Source of the DNA: an uncultured bacterium | Lineage (GTDB): Bacteria > Pseudomonadota > Alphaproteobacteria > Rhodospirillales > Rhodospirillaceae | Length of the DNA: 11,599 nt | Reading direction: 5' to 3' | NCBI GenBank assembly: GCA_903896775.1 | Contig: CAITZE010000348.1 | Location: 1-11,599, forward strand | In this document: one piece after another, positions 1 to 6,927 of the stretch | Layout: every line of letters begins with the position of its first letter | Position numbering within the stretch: position 1 is the first letter of the stretch | The notes under the pieces: model-generated | Databases searched by the model: none | Told to the model about the DNA's origin: nothing | Seen by the model: the letters and a program-made list of their open reading frames with translations, nothing else | Program-made: the position numbers and the translations under genes

Positions 1-562
1 CGTTTTTACGACCGGCGGGATCGGCCCTACACACGACGACATCACCACGGCCTGTGTCGCCGAAGCTTTCGGGCGCAAGGTGATTCGTCACCCTGAAGCG
101 GTGCGGCGGTTAGTGGATTATTACGGCCACGAGCCCAACGCGGCGCGGCTGAAAATGGCCGAGACACCCGATGGCCCCGATGTAGATCTGATCGATAACG
201 GCGTCAGCATCGCGCCGGGATTTCGCATTGGCAATGTTTACGTGATGGCCGGCATTCCCAAAATTGCCCAGGCGATGTTTGAAGCGCTCGCACCGACGCT
301 CAAGCACGGCGATCCCATGCTGTCTAATAATGTCGATGCTGTTGTCAAAGAAGGCGACATCGCCGCCGAGTTGACCGACCTCCAGAACCGCTATCCGCAT
401 GTAAGTATTGGTAGCTATCCGTTCACAGTCGACGGACAACACGGCACTAGCATTGTGGCCCGCTCTACCGACAGGGCCGCTATTATTGCTGTATTGACGG
501 AAGTTGCGGCCCTGATGCGCGCCAAAGGCGGCACACCGGTGATGGGCACGTCACTTTCCTGA
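1..562 (+). CDS. Molybdopterin-binding (CinA/MoaB-type) protein, 5'-truncated by window edge
   Basis: The reading frame is open from base 2, before the first internal Met at 80, so the N-terminus lies outside the window. The first visible residues contain TTGGIGPTHDDIT, the phosphate/molybdopterin-binding loop of the MoaB/Mog/CinA fold, where the Asp-Asp pair is a hallmark. Further on, AGIPKIAQAMFEAL resembles the GxP segment that follows the domain core in CinA-like proteins. The visible part is 186 residues and ends shortly after the domain, with no sign of the C-terminal nicotinamide-nucleotide amidohydrolase domain of full-length CinA. It is therefore probably the short single-domain form often annotated as competence/damage-inducible protein A. 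A cytoplasmic pterin- or nucleotide-binding role is family knowledge; its substrate is unknown. Its stop overlaps the end of the convergent pseudouridine synthase by 12 bp. Confidence 0.85.
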   Translation, partial: VFTTGGIGPTHDDITTACVAEAFGRKVIRHPEAVRRLVDYYGHEPNAARLKMAETPDGPDVDLIDNGVSIAPGFRIGNVYVMAGIPKIAQAMFEALAPTLKHGDPMLSNNVDAVVKEGDIAAELTDLQNRYPHVSIGSYPFTVDGQHGTSIVARSTDRAAIIAVLTEVAALMRAKGGTPVMGTSLS

Positions 563-1321
563 TTTTTCAGATTTTGGAATCTCGTTTTCGAGATTCTTGT
601 CGCCGCTTTTATCGCCCGTGAAACCACAGGCTGCCAAGTCATCACGCATATGCTCGGGCACTGGTGCGCGCACGCGAATAGGATCGCGTTTGGGATGGAG
701 CGGCAGTGCGACACCGCGCGCATGCAGCATCAAGGGCTCCGTCGTCGGCATGCGGCCATATACATTGTCGCCAACAACAGGGCAGCCCATTTCGGCGCAA
801 TGTACGCGAATCTGATGCGTGCGCCCGGTATGGGGATGCAGCTCCAGCCATGCACGCGGGCCGCGCGGTGTTTCAGTGACACCGCGCACTTTGTAATCGG
901 TGATGGCCGATTGGCCGGTGGGATCGACTTTCATTTTCCAGCCCGGTCCGCTGCCGGCCTTGCTCATGGCAAGTTTGATGCGACCTTCGGGATTCTTCGG
1001 CACGCCGTCGACCACGGCCCAGTAGGTTTTTCGCACACTGCCGTCTTCGAACATTTTACCAAGATCGCGCAGCGCCTTGGTGTGTCGCCCCAAGACAAGA
1101 CAACCCGAGGTGTCGCGATCCAAGCGGTGCGCGAGTGATGGCGGCTTGGGCAATCCAAAGGTCAGGTGCACAAAAGATTGCTCTAAGTTCGCGCCGCCGC
1201 CAAAACCGGCATGCACCGGAATGCCCGCCGGCTTGTCGATAACCAGCACCAGCCCATCGCGATAAAGCACGCGTTTGAGAATTTCCTCGGCGGTGAGAGC
1301 AGCGGCAGCGGGATTGGGCAT
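551..1321 (-). CDS. RluA-family pseudouridine synthase
   Basis: A 256-residue enzyme expected to isomerise specific uridines of rRNA or tRNA to pseudouridine. The catalytic motif HRLDRDTSG is at residues 65-73, with the family's catalytic Asp at 68. RDGLVLVIDKPAGIPVHAG (21-39) is the usual N-terminal strand of RluA-type enzymes, and ELHPHTGRTHQIRVH is the conserved RTHQIR segment. No S4 RNA-binding domain precedes the catalytic domain, so it resembles RluA/TruC more than RluB/C/D. The exact RNA target cannot be read from sequence. The frame stays open upstream to 1798, but I place the start at the ATG at 1321. It has an AGGA Shine-Dalgarno six bases upstream, and the extension would run through the divergent gene. 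The C-terminal tail is Lys/Glu rich and looks disordered. Confidence 0.92.
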   Translation of the reverse strand: MPNPAAAALTAEEILKRVLYRDGLVLVIDKPAGIPVHAGFGGGANLEQSFVHLTFGLPKPPSLAHRLDRDTSGCLVLGRHTKALRDLGKMFEDGSVRKTYWAVVDGVPKNPEGRIKLAMSKAGSGPGWKMKVDPTGQSAITDYKVRGVTETPRGPRAWLELHPHTGRTHQIRVHCAEMGCPVVGDNVYGRMPTTEPLMLHARGVALPLHPKRDPIRVRAPVPEHMRDDLAACGFTGDKSGDKNLENEIPKSEKSGK

Positions 1322-1420
1322 TACACATCCTAGGTAAGGTTTACTCGTGCCCCATCCCGCCCGTAAGATCAAGGCATTGGGACTTTGCGGCATACTTTGC
1401 AAACGCGTTGGGGAAGCACG

Positions 1421-2215
1421 ATGCAGGAGCGGCTGGACCGCGCCAAACGCCGGCAGCTCTTGAAGGAAGATCAAGCCTGGATTGGGAAGGCGGTTGATCT
1501 TTCCGACGTGCGCACGATTCAGGCCAACACGCGGCATCTGACGTTGATGCTGCTGGATACCGGCATCAAGCGGCGCGCGAGTAAAGCCGCCGCCTTCGCC
1601 TCGCAGCTGCTGGATACTACGATGAGCAAACATAACCCCCAACCGGTGGCGTGTTCTAAAGGCTGCGATTACTGCTGCAAGACTTACGTCAGCGTGACCA
1701 TTCCGGAAATTTTGCGCCTCGCACAATCGGTGCGCAAACAGCCGGAAAAATCGACGCGCGTTGGCGAGGCCGCAACAGCATCTGCCGCGATTCCTCAAGG
1801 CGAGCGCGAAGTGAAGCGTGTGGTCTGTCCGATCCTGGAAGACAAAGCCTGTTCCGAATATTTGGTGCGGCCCGTCGCCTGCCGGGCGGTCTTATCGAAA
1901 TCGCTCGAAACCTGCCTGCGGATTTTCGAACAAAACAGCGGCGAGCCGTTTCCTTTCACCGACGATACCACCGACATCCGTGTCTATATCGTCGCCATGT
2001 TGCAGGCTTCGCTGATGATGAGTGGGCTTTCACCGCTTCATTACGAGATGAACCAAGCCCTGGCCGTGGCTTTGGCGCATGAAGACGCCGAAGATCGTTG
2101 GCTTGCGGGCGAAGCGTTGTTTGCGGATGTGCCGGTGGACGAAGCCGACATTAAGCCTTCGGGGCTTTCGGCTATGATTCACGCTCTGGTCGCCAATGTC
2201 AGGCCGACACTTTAA
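1421..2215 (+). CDS. YkgJ-family cysteine-cluster protein, copy 1
   Basis: A 264-residue protein with the CxxxCxxCC signature of the YkgJ/zinc- or iron-chelating cysteine-cluster family. Cysteines are at 78, 82, 85 and 86, then 136 (CPIL), 144 (CSEY), 154 (RPVACR) and 165. The family is thought to bind a metal or Fe-S centre, but the reaction is not known, so no enzymatic role is claimed. No signal peptide or membrane segment is seen. I prefer the ATG at 1421 to the in-frame ATG at 1385, because GGGGAAG lies just upstream and the resulting N-terminus (MQERLDRAKRRQLL) aligns with that of the next gene (MERLDITIRRKLL). It is the first gene of a two-gene operon with a diverged paralogue 22 bp downstream, and it is divergent from the pseudouridine synthase. 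Confidence 0.88.
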   Translation: MQERLDRAKRRQLLKEDQAWIGKAVDLSDVRTIQANTRHLTLMLLDTGIKRRASKAAAFASQLLDTTMSKHNPQPVACSKGCDYCCKTYVSVTIPEILRLAQSVRKQPEKSTRVGEAATASAAIPQGEREVKRVVCPILEDKACSEYLVRPVACRAVLSKSLETCLRIFEQNSGEPFPFTDDTTDIRVYIVAMLQASLMMSGLSPLHYEMNQALAVALAHEDAEDRWLAGEALFADVPVDEADIKPSGLSAMIHALVANVRPTL

Positions 2216-2237
2216 AGTCGGGTTTTAGGATCAAGAT

Positions 2238-3035
2238 ATGGAACGCCTCGACATCACTATTCGCCGCAAACTTTTGTACGACGATCAACACATCGTCGGG
2301 CAGCCCTTCGCGCTGTCCGGCGACAATGCCCGCGCGATCCAAGCCAATACACGCCATATGGCTTTGATCCTGATGGATAACGCCGTGAAGAACCGCGCCA
2401 GCGACATGGCGGCGTTTGCCGAGAAGCTGATCGATACCAATCTTCAGCACTATGTCACAGAGCCGCTAGCCTGCCGACGTGGATGCTCGCATTGCTGCAC
2501 GACTTATGTCAGCGCGTCCCTGCCCGAGATTTTCAACTTGGCGCGCGCGGTGCGCGGCAAAGGCATGACGCATGCGCGTATCATTGCTGCATCGGCCCGC
2601 GCCAAGGTTATGCCGCAGCTGCAACGCGAGGTGGACCGCGTTATTTGCCCGATTTTGGATAACCACGCCTGTTCGGAATATCTGGCAAGACCTTTAGTAT
2701 GCCGCGCAGTGTTATCGACATCGTTGGCGACCTGCGAACGGATTTTTGTAAAAGGCCTCGCGGAGCCCTTCACGTCGCCGCCGAGTATGGGCGCCATGCG
2801 CTCGTTCCTCATTATCATGATGCGGGCTGCCCTTAAATTGGCCGGACTGCCCTATCGAAACTATGAGCTCACGCACGCCTTGCACGTCGCCTTGGCCAGC
2901 AAGGATTCCGAGGAGCGCTGGTTGGCCGGCGAGCCTATTTTTGCCGATGTCGCGATCGATAAGATGGATCAAGACACCTCTCCCCTAACAAAGCTCGTCG
3001 ACGGCCTGGCCGGGGCTGTGCAGCCCACAATTTAA
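2238..3035 (+). CDS. YkgJ-family cysteine-cluster protein, copy 2
   Basis: A 265-residue paralogue of the preceding gene. The eight cysteines (79, 83, 86, 87, 137, 145, 155, 166) have exactly the same spacing as in copy 1: 4, 3, 1, 50, 8, 10 and 11 residues. Other shared blocks are IQANTRH near the N-terminus, CPIL, CSEYL, RP..CRAVLS and ERWLAGE..FADV near the C-terminus. The gap of 22 bp with an AGGA-type ribosome site suggests co-transcription with copy 1. The protein appears cytoplasmic. A metal-binding role is inferred from the cysteine pattern of the family; the biochemical function is unknown. Conservation of every cysteine in both copies suggests both are functional and that the two may form a heteromeric or sequential pair, which is inference. 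Confidence 0.88.
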   Translation: MERLDITIRRKLLYDDQHIVGQPFALSGDNARAIQANTRHMALILMDNAVKNRASDMAAFAEKLIDTNLQHYVTEPLACRRGCSHCCTTYVSASLPEIFNLARAVRGKGMTHARIIAASARAKVMPQLQREVDRVICPILDNHACSEYLARPLVCRAVLSTSLATCERIFVKGLAEPFTSPPSMGAMRSFLIIMMRAALKLAGLPYRNYELTHALHVALASKDSEERWLAGEPIFADVAIDKMDQDTSPLTKLVDGLAGAVQPTI

Positions 3036-3063
3036 TTCCATCAAACGTAACGGCATACCGCCG

Positions 3064-3092
3064 TTGCCCTTCGCGCGTCACCCCGTTAGGGT
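3064..3092 (+). promoter_or_regulatory. Possible promoter of the tRNA-Leu gene
   Basis: TTGCCC (3064-3069) and TAGGGT (3087-3092) are separated by 17 bp and lie 35 bp before the tRNA 5' end. The spacing and position fit a housekeeping sigma promoter for a stable RNA, but both boxes are imperfect. A short hairpin (AACGGC/GCCGTT, 3049-3065) overlaps the upstream box and lacks a T-tract, so it is not called as a terminator. Confidence 0.3.
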
Positions 3093-3126
3093 GTGCCCCG
3101 CGCCCCACCCCACGCATCGTTTTTGT

Positions 3127-3217
3127 GCCCGCTTGGCGGAATTGGTAGACGCAACGGACTTAAAATCCGTAGTTGCTTCATCGCGACGTTCCGGTTCAAG
3201 TCCGGAAGCGGGCACCA
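3127..3217 (+). tRNA. tRNA-Leu (anticodon UAA), CCA encoded
   Basis: A complete class II tRNA. The acceptor stem pairs GCCCGCT (3127-3133) with AGCGGGC (3207-3213), followed by discriminator A at 3214 and an encoded CCA (3215-3217). The anticodon stem is ACGGA/TCCGT with loop CTTAAAA, giving anticodon TAA at 3161-3163, which reads UUA and UUG leucine codons. The long variable arm (GTTGC...GCGAC) and the T arm (TCCGG-TTCAAGT-CCGGA) are both paired. An open frame at 3064-3246 runs straight through it and is not a gene. The tRNA is intact, and I see no attachment-site duplicate of its 3' end elsewhere in the window. Confidence 0.97.
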
Positions 3218-3259
3218 TTACGTTTCAGCGGTGCGCTGTGACATAACGAGCTGTGACAC

Positions 3260-4006
3260 ATGCTAAAGCGCCTTCATTTCGCCGGACCGCAAACTTCCTG
3301 CAAGATCTGCAAAGGTCCGGCGCCGTTATACGGCGTGGCTGATTTCAACAAAAACTGCCTGGAGCGGGAGAAAGTGTTTCTGCCGTTGTTGGGTGAGCCG
3401 GTCTACTACCACCAGTGTGAAAGTTGCCGGCTGATTTTCTCGACCGCCTTCGACGACTGGAGCGCGGCCGACTTCAAAGCGCATATTTACAACGACGACT
3501 ACGTCACCGTTGATCCCGAATACGTCGAGATACGGCCTCGGAAATTGGCCGGCATGGTGTTCAATTTCATCAAGCGCGGAACGAATTTGAAGTTGCTTGA
3601 TTACGGCGGCGGCGAAGGGAAGACAGCAGCGCTATTGCGCGAAAAGGGCATCGCCGCGACGAGTTGGGACCCGATGGCGGCGGCGGCTTTACCGCGCGAG
3701 AGCGCCTTTGACGTCGTTACGTGTTTCGAGGTTTTCGAACACACGCCCCAGCCTGTCGTAACAGCCGAAGATGCATTGCGTTTTCTCAAACCGCAGGGCG
3801 TGTTGTTATTCTCTACCCTGACGGCCGAAGGTATGCCGCCGCGTCATATGGATTTCTGGTACATCGCGCCGCGCAACGGTCACATCACGATTTACAGCAA
3901 AGCAGCTTTGAAAGTTCTTTTTGAGAGCCTTGGCTGCACCGTCCATCACTTCAACGACAATGTGCATATGGCGTACCGGCAGCTGCCGGCATGGCTCGCA
4001 ACTTAG
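3260..4006 (+). CDS. Class I SAM-dependent methyltransferase with N-terminal CxxC/CxxC module
   Basis: A 248-residue protein. Residues 112-120, LLDYGGGEG, are motif I of the Rossmann methyltransferase fold (SAM-binding Gly-rich loop). CFEVFEH (155-161) is the motif typical of the Methyltransf_23/11 group. WYIAPRNGHITIYS (200-213) matches the conserved C-terminal segment of that group. Before the catalytic domain sit C14-x2-C17 and C53-x2-C56, a likely zinc-binding pair, seen in some methyltransferases that act on sugars or small metabolites. The acceptor is not identifiable. The start at 3260 has only a weak GAG upstream, but no better Met exists before motif I. The stop abuts the stop of the convergent channel gene with no bases between. 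The gene lies directly downstream of the tRNA and may share its transcript or use its own weak promoter. Confidence 0.88.
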   Translation: MLKRLHFAGPQTSCKICKGPAPLYGVADFNKNCLEREKVFLPLLGEPVYYHQCESCRLIFSTAFDDWSAADFKAHIYNDDYVTVDPEYVEIRPRKLAGMVFNFIKRGTNLKLLDYGGGEGKTAALLREKGIAATSWDPMAAAALPRESAFDVVTCFEVFEHTPQPVVTAEDALRFLKPQGVLLFSTLTAEGMPPRHMDFWYIAPRNGHITIYSKAALKVLFESLGCTVHHFNDNVHMAYRQLPAWLAT

Positions 4007-5131
4007 TTAGATTGCCAAATTGGCGTCACGCCGACGCTTGGCTTCGGTTTCAATTGTGGTGATGAGTTGCGGCCTTTGTCCCGCGAGTTCGCGGAAGTTG
4101 GCGATATCAAGCACCAACAGCAAGCTCGAGCGCGAGACGACAACCGTCGCTGAACGCGGCACCCCGAATAACAACGCCATCTCGCCGAAGAATTCGCCTG
4201 GGCCCAGCGTCGTCGAGCCGGTCGCGATATTCACGCTCACCTCGCCCGAGACAATAAAATACATGCTGTCGCCGGGCTGACCTTGACGAAACAGCACAGT
4301 GCCTTTTGAGGCATCGCGTGTGTGCAGCAGCTTGACGATATCGGCGATGGCTGCGGCACCGAGGTTCTGGAAGAAGGGCACGTGCGCGACAAAGTCCCAA
4401 GTGCGCAAGAAATCGCGGCGACGAAGCTCCTCGCTAAAAGCGTTGGCGATAATACCGGCCCAAAGCGCGAAGACCGCGATGCCGCCAACCATGACCCACC
4501 CAGCCAACAGGCGACCCCAGATCGTCGCCGGCACCATATCGCCGTAGCCCGTCGTTGTGAGCGTGACGATGGCCCACCACATGGCGCGCGGCACACTACC
4601 GAAGACAGCAGGCTGCGCATTTCGTTCGAAGACATAGGCCAGCGTTGCCGCGCCGACGAAGACGACAAAGAATAACGTCATAACGCTGAACAGCGCAGCA
4701 CGGGCGCGCAGTGCCACACGCATCAGAAGCGTGAGACCGGTGGAGTGCAAAAGATACTTCAGCACCCAGACGATAACAAAAAGCTGCGCATCCTGGTGGT
4801 CGGGCGCAATCACCAATCCCAGCGGGAATGCCAAAGCACCGGCGGCGTCAATCGCGCCACGCGGCGAGAGGAGATAATGAACGCGCGCCTGCCAGGGGCC
4901 GTGATATTCACGCAGCCAGGACGCTGGCACAGTCCAGAAACGGATGATGAATTCCATCGTCAGCACGACGGCGGCGGCGATGACGACAATTTCAAGTGGC
5001 CTGTCCAAGGCGCTTTCAGGCTCGACCGCCGTATCGAGAATCATAGCCGCAAGCCCCGCCGTAACAACGAGCGGGGAAACCACGCTCTCAAACCAAGCGT
5101 GAGGGTGTCGGTTATGGGTGTGTCGATCCAT
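4007..5131 (-). CDS. K+ channel with C-terminal cyclic-nucleotide-binding domain (MlotiK1-like)
   Basis: A 374-residue inner-membrane ion channel. Hydrophobic segments begin near residues 17-31, 48-65, 95-109, 115-128 and 147-166, followed by a pore loop with the potassium selectivity filter TTTGYGD at 192-198 and a final helix near 205-229. The segment equivalent to S4 has few positive charges (K125, R138, R142, R144), as in non-voltage-gated MlotiK1-type channels. After a short linker (233-250), residues about 252-350 form a cyclic-nucleotide-binding domain. Its phosphate-binding cassette is GEFFGEMALLFGVPRSATV (312-330), with the FGE motif and the ligand-contacting Arg326 intact. This supports gating by cAMP or cGMP; the ligand is inferred, not shown. 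The start ATG at 5131 faces a gap with strong dyad symmetry, shared with the divergent secreted protein. Confidence 0.93.
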   Translation of the reverse strand: MDRHTHNRHPHAWFESVVSPLVVTAGLAAMILDTAVEPESALDRPLEIVVIAAAVVLTMEFIIRFWTVPASWLREYHGPWQARVHYLLSPRGAIDAAGALAFPLGLVIAPDHQDAQLFVIVWVLKYLLHSTGLTLLMRVALRARAALFSVMTLFFVVFVGAATLAYVFERNAQPAVFGSVPRAMWWAIVTLTTTGYGDMVPATIWGRLLAGWVMVGGIAVFALWAGIIANAFSEELRRRDFLRTWDFVAHVPFFQNLGAAAIADIVKLLHTRDASKGTVLFRQGQPGDSMYFIVSGEVSVNIATGSTTLGPGEFFGEMALLFGVPRSATVVVSRSSLLLVLDIANFRELAGQRPQLITTIETEAKRRRDANLAI

Positions 5132-5153
5132 CGGCTAGCCGTATCCTTTTTTG

Positions 5154-5214
5154 GTTTCACATGCCGATCAATCGCGCGATTGAGAGGTGCGTGCGATCTC
5201 GAACTATGTGAAAC
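5154..5214. promoter_or_regulatory. Nested inverted repeats in the divergent promoter region
   Basis: In the 172-bp gap between the channel and the secreted protein, GTTTCACAT (5154-5162) is matched by its exact reverse complement ATGTGAAAC (5206-5214). Between them lies a perfect 16-bp palindrome, TCAATCGCGCGATTGA (5168-5183). The position between two divergent starts fits an operator controlling one or both genes. The TGTGA/TCACA elements resemble CRP/FNR half-sites but are too far apart and in the wrong order for a standard site. The regulator is unknown. Confidence 0.5.
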
Positions 5215-5303
5215 TGCCGCGATATATTTGGCATTGAGGTGGTACTGCATCGGTCTGGGGAAGTTCAAGCCCGGAACCGATCGCCACCAGCGCGGAGGCA
5301 TAC

Positions 5304-5939
5304 ATGACAACTTTATTCCGCTTCATTGCATCGGCGATGATACTTGCACTTGCGGCATCGCCGGCCTTCGCCACAGACAAGCTGACCGAGGCTCAGGCCA
5401 AGTACTTCAGCTCTGCCTTTCATAACAACAACCTTAAACAAGCCTATGACGCTTCTGTCGCGCTAGCTTTTGGCGATTGCAAAGATCTGAACGATGGCAG
5501 CTTGAGCGTGACCTTCAGTCAGCCGCTTGTTCTCAAGGACGGTGCTGCGACCTCTGGCGTGTGGAAAGAACAGCACGTGGTGGCTGGTTGCGGTGCGACC
5601 AAAGTCTTGAATTTCTACGCCGCCCCCGGTTTGGATGGCCGGCCCGCTTTCACCGCCAGCATGATCGGTACAACAATGGCCGATCTCAATCTTCAGCGCA
5701 CTGCCGTGCAGTATGCTTTTCTGGCGGCGACACAGAAGGGCGTTTGCCCGAATTTTGAGGCGATTGACACTCACCTCGATCAGGGGCCGGGCGGGCCTGA
5801 CGAGAAACAGGTTTGGTACGAGACCTGGGCCGTGCGCGGGTGCGGACACACCTATGATGTTCCGCTGTTGTTCACGCGCACGAGCGGCAGCACAACTGTT
5901 ACCGCCGACATTAAAGGCGTTCGGGAACGCGCGCCTTAG
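5304..5939 (+). CDS. Secreted hypothetical protein with internal duplication
   Basis: A 211-residue protein I do not recognise. Residues 1-24 form a clear Sec signal peptide (hydrophobic core then SPAFA|TD), so it should be periplasmic or released. The mature part holds four cysteines, at 59, 96, 148 and 180, and appears to be two related halves. W87-KEQHVVAG-C96-GAT and W171-YETWAVRG-C180-GHT have the same W-x8-CG-x-T pattern, and each is preceded by one more cysteine. One disulfide per half is a reasonable guess. The start is well supported by GGAGG (5294-5298) five bases before the ATG. It is divergent from the cyclic-nucleotide-gated channel and converges on a truncated DUF1109-type gene, with a 4-bp overlap. 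No function is proposed. Confidence 0.82.
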   Translation: MTTLFRFIASAMILALAASPAFATDKLTEAQAKYFSSAFHNNNLKQAYDASVALAFGDCKDLNDGSLSVTFSQPLVLKDGAATSGVWKEQHVVAGCGATKVLNFYAAPGLDGRPAFTASMIGTTMADLNLQRTAVQYAFLAATQKGVCPNFEAIDTHLDQGPGGPDEKQVWYETWAVRGCGHTYDVPLLFTRTSGSTTVTADIKGVRERAP

Positions 5940-6250
5940 CGGCGCCGTTGCGAAAATGATGTTGCGACAGTGATAACGAGCGCCACGGCTACGACATGCA
6001 AACCGAGATCCATGAAGGTCACATCGAAGGGATGGAAGAACTGCAACACGAAAGCAGCGATGCCAGCCACGCCTAAAGCCCCCATAACCGTTGGCGCAGC
6101 AGGATTGAGCGGTTTCGCGCGACGAACCACGAACAGCAGCCCTAGCCCCAGCGGTATGCTTACGCCGACAATCCAGGCGAAACAGGCTGCGCTTTCGCCC
6201 ACAGCCCACCCGTCCGATCCGTAGACGATCCAATGACGCCAGCAGCTATA
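5936..6250 (-). pseudogene. C-terminal fragment of a DUF1109/NrsF-type membrane protein, cut by the island
   Basis: Read leftward from about 6250 the frame gives roughly 104 residues and ends at the TAA at 5936-5938. It contains three hydrophobic helices: AACFAWIVGVSIPLGLGLLF, VMGALGVAGIAAFVLQFF and LGLHVVAVALVITVA. Between the last two is HPFDVTFMDLGLH, which resembles the conserved loop and last helix of DUF1109/NrsF proteins, multi-pass anti-sigma factors of ECF sigma factors. A GTG at 6202 could serve as a start, but family-like sequence (SCWRHWIVYGSDGW) continues upstream of it. The frame reaches a stop in the island at about 6263. The N-terminal helices are missing, and no partner ECF sigma gene is in the window. 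The family assignment is by eye and moderately sure; that it is a 3' fragment is surer. Confidence 0.6.
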
Positions 6251-6537
6251 TCCACAACAACGGTATCAATACCGCGACCATCGCTGGGAAGCTGGTGTTC
6301 AATATCTTTGCTTCTCTAGCGTCTTGGGAACGTGACCTGATCCGTGAGAGGACACTGGCAGGTCTTGCTCGTGCGAAGTCTCAGGGGAAGAGACTGGGTC
6401 GTCCTACTAACCGAAATGAAGGAACAGTTGCTGCGGTAAAGATGCTTCGGTCACAGGGTCTGGGTATCTGTGCGATTGCTAAGACACTGCGGATAGGTGT
6501 TTCAACGACTAGTGAGATACTTAAAGCGGCAGCTTAA
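6241..6537 (+). pseudogene. Serine recombinase (resolvase/invertase) remnant, catalytic domain missing
   Basis: The frame gives YIHNNGINTATIAGKLVF, then WERDLIRERTLAGLARAKSQ and GKRLGRP, and ends at the TAA at 6535. These are the end of the catalytic domain, the long E helix and the linker of Tn3-resolvase/Pin-type serine recombinases. A C-terminal helix-turn-helix follows (TVAAVKMLRSQGLGICAIAK and TLRIGVSTTSEIL). The N-terminal part, with the nucleophilic Ser and the Arg cluster, is absent. Upstream of about 6241 the same frame is antisense to the truncated DUF1109-type gene. An internal GTG at 6295 could at most express a DNA-binding fragment of about 80 residues. The remnant probably derives from the recombinase that mobilised this island, so the element is likely fixed in place. 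Confidence 0.85.
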
Positions 6538-6570
6538 TCTGCAACAAGCTATCTAGTTCGTTGAGCGTAT

Positions 6571-6903
6571 CTACTCCACCCGATCCTTAGCCTTAGCATC
6601 TTCGACTGTCTGCCACTGCATATTTGATGGTGCGTCAGCTCCGCCGCGCTTCAGTGCAATGATGTGATCAATGATATAGCCAGGACATGGTCCAGTTGGT
6701 TTCATCGTAGCTGGGCAAGGATGTTCTCTTTTGAACTCTGCTTTAGCTGCTTGGCTTCTGACAATGCGACCGTGAGCATCACGCTGGATAACAGCGGCAC
6801 TTGGCGTTAGTACTGATTGGACAGATGTGCAGGCTGACAGAGAGGCGACAACGCATAGCGTTAAGATGAAAGCTGTTACGTTCATCTTAGGTTTTTTGAA
6901 CAT
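6571..6903 (-). CDS. Exported HNH-nuclease-motif lipoprotein
   Basis: A 110-residue protein, last in the leftward island operon. The N-terminus (MFKKPKMNVTAFILTLCVVA, then SLSAC) is a lipoprotein signal with lipobox LSAC and lipidated Cys25, so it should sit in the periplasm on a membrane. The C-terminal part holds C63P and C73P, then IIDHIIALKRGGADAPSNMQ (77-96), the HNH pattern in which the DH pair (79-80) and Asn94 are the metal-binding and catalytic positions. Similar small exported HNH proteins are common and mostly uncharacterised. Nuclease activity is inferred from motif retention. The start is uncertain: ATG at 6903, or the internal ATG at 6885, both with weak ribosome sites. It converges on the recombinase remnant, leaving 33 bp between the stops. 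Confidence 0.8.
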   Translation of the reverse strand: MFKKPKMNVTAFILTLCVVASLSACTSVQSVLTPSAAVIQRDAHGRIVRSQAAKAEFKREHPCPATMKPTGPCPGYIIDHIIALKRGGADAPSNMQWQTVEDAKAKDRVE

Positions 6904-6927
6904 CAACAGCGAATGTCTTGGAGCTTG

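Noticed and set aside
1322..1798. Upstream extension of the pseudouridine synthase frame on the minus strand
   Set aside because: It runs antisense through the first cysteine-cluster gene, shows no family similarity, and a good ATG with a ribosome site exists at 1321.
3049..3093. Two short hairpins after the cysteine-cluster operon as a terminator
   Set aside because: Stems of 5-6 bp without a T-tract on the relevant strand; not convincing.
3127..3217. tRNA-Leu as the integration site of the island
   Set aside because: The island starts about 3 kb away, the tRNA 3' end is intact, and no duplicate of it is seen at either island edge.
3064..3246. Open frame on the plus strand across the tRNA-Leu
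   Set aside because: It is produced by the tRNA itself and its flanks; no coding character.
4745..5425. 226-codon plus-strand open frame opposite the channel gene
   Set aside because: Antisense to conserved channel sequence and crosses the palindromic regulatory gap and signal peptide of the next gene.
5463..6233. 256-codon minus-strand open frame opposite the secreted protein
   Set aside because: Arg/Cys-rich shadow of the secreted-protein gene; no family features, no ribosome site.
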